Notes under the pieces: generated by a model
What the model saw: only the letters and a program-made list of their open reading frames with translations
What the model was told of the DNA's origin: nothing
Databases searched by the model: none
Source of the DNA: Mycobacterium sp. 852002-51971_SCH5477799-a
GTDB lineage: Bacteria > Actinomycetota > Actinomycetes > Mycobacteriales > Mycobacteriaceae
Reading direction: 5' to 3'
DNA: 64,000 nucleotides
NCBI RefSeq assembly: GCF_001667145.1
Contig: NZ_LZIF01000043.1
Location: 21,015 to 85,014 of the forward strand
Made by a program: the position numbers and the translations under genes
Shown: piece after piece, positions 63,633-64,000 of the stretch
Numbering within the stretch: the first letter of the stretch is position 1
How the letters are laid out: each line of letters begins with the position of its first letter

Positions 63633-64000
63633 TCAGCGTCCCCGGCGCGGCTGCCACACCACCAGCGCGGTGCTCTTGGGCACCACAGCCACATCGCGGC
63701 GCTGGCTGGCCCGCGTCTGCGCCAGCTCGTCGGTCAATTCCTTGACCCGGGCCTGCAGCGCCTCGACCTGATTGGTCAGCTCGATGATCCGCTTGATGCC
63801 GGCGAGGTTGACCCCCTCGTCCTGCGAGAGCCGCTGCACCTCACGTAGCAGGTCGACGTCGTGCTCCGAATAGCGGCGTCCCCCACCGGAAGTCCGGCGC
63901 GGGCTGACCAGGCCGAGCCGGTCGTAGGTGCGCAGCGTTTGGGCGTGCATGCCGGCCAGTTCGGCGGCCACCGAGATCAGGAAGGTCCGCGCGTCCTCTT
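63633..64000 (-). CDS. hspR: Heat-shock repressor HspR (5' end beyond window)
   Basis: MerR-type heat-shock repressor, visible from EDARTFLISVAAELAGMHAQ onward; only a few N-terminal residues are missing. The winged HTH continues through TLRTYDRLGLVSPRRTSGGG, RRYSEHDVDLLREVQRLSQD, followed by a coiled coil (VEALQARVKELTDELAQTRA). The tail VVPKSTALVVWQPRRGR is typical. HspR binds HAIR sites, one of which lies at 60859-60879 before clpB. It is probably the last gene of a dnaK operon running in from the right. Confidence 0.95.
   Translation of the reverse strand, partial: EDARTFLISVAAELAGMHAQTLRTYDRLGLVSPRRTSGGGRRYSEHDVDLLREVQRLSQDEGVNLAGIKRIIELTNQVEALQARVKELTDELAQTRASQRRDVAVVPKSTALVVWQPRRGR

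Overview
This 64 kb window is high-GC chromosomal DNA from a mycobacterium, most likely a slow-growing non-tuberculous species. I cannot assign a species from sequence alone. Many genes are recognisable counterparts of the M. tuberculosis Rv0353-Rv0423c region: thiC, thiD, lpqM, lpqL, thiG/S/O/E, mutT3, glnX-glnH-pknG, ackA-pta-fgd1, fadE7, ndhA, metZ, purT, purA, fba, pyrE, ttfA, clpB and hspR. No PE/PPE gene, tRNA, rRNA, IS transposase or CRISPR array was seen. The only mobile-like element is a frameshifted 13E12-family (DUF222/HNH) gene.

Layout. 1-3.3 kb: a minus-strand signalling cassette of PAS-ANTAR protein, STAS protein and hybrid histidine kinase (3' end off the window). 3.4-8.1 kb: TPP riboswitch, thiC, thiD, an alpha/beta hydrolase, then a MarR/F420-oxidoreductase pair behind a 36-bp palindrome. 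8.1-16.5 kb: accessory envelope block with LpqM protease, the broken 13E12 gene, two tandem M28 peptidase lipoproteins (one with lost active-site residues), a DUF2752/CD225 pair and two four-cysteine secreted paralogues. 16.5-20.8 kb: thiO-thiS-thiG-SGNH hydrolase under a second TPP riboswitch, divergent thiE, and mutT3. 20.9-28.1 kb: glnX-glnH-pknG, then a DUF1800/DUF1501 export pair. 28.1-35 kb: fgd1-pta-ackA, an MBL hydrolase, and a membrane protein/methyltransferase/acetyltransferase run. 35-39.5 kb: an SDR, two acyl-CoA dehydrogenases, a TetR regulator and a secreted protein. 39.5-44 kb: ndhA, metZ, rhodanese, purT. 44-58 kb: thioesterase, purA, M50 protease, CDF transporter with a palindromic operator, fba, DedA, a fused SCOT-type CoA transferase, GH76, SpoU methyltransferase, pyrE, ttfA. 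58-64 kb: clpB with overlapping HspR-type and SigH-like signals, DUF3060 protein, type II flavohaemoglobin, aldose epimerase and the start-truncated hspR.

Functional themes are thiamine synthesis under two riboswitches, amino-acid-responsive control by GlnX/GlnH/PknG, acetyl-phosphate and F420 redox metabolism, purine/pyrimidine synthesis, and heat-shock proteostasis, where HspR at the right edge probably acts on the clpB promoter in the same window. Compared with the M. tuberculosis order (recalled, not computed), the block from the Rv0356c homologue to the Rv0385 homologue is inverted relative to its flanks.
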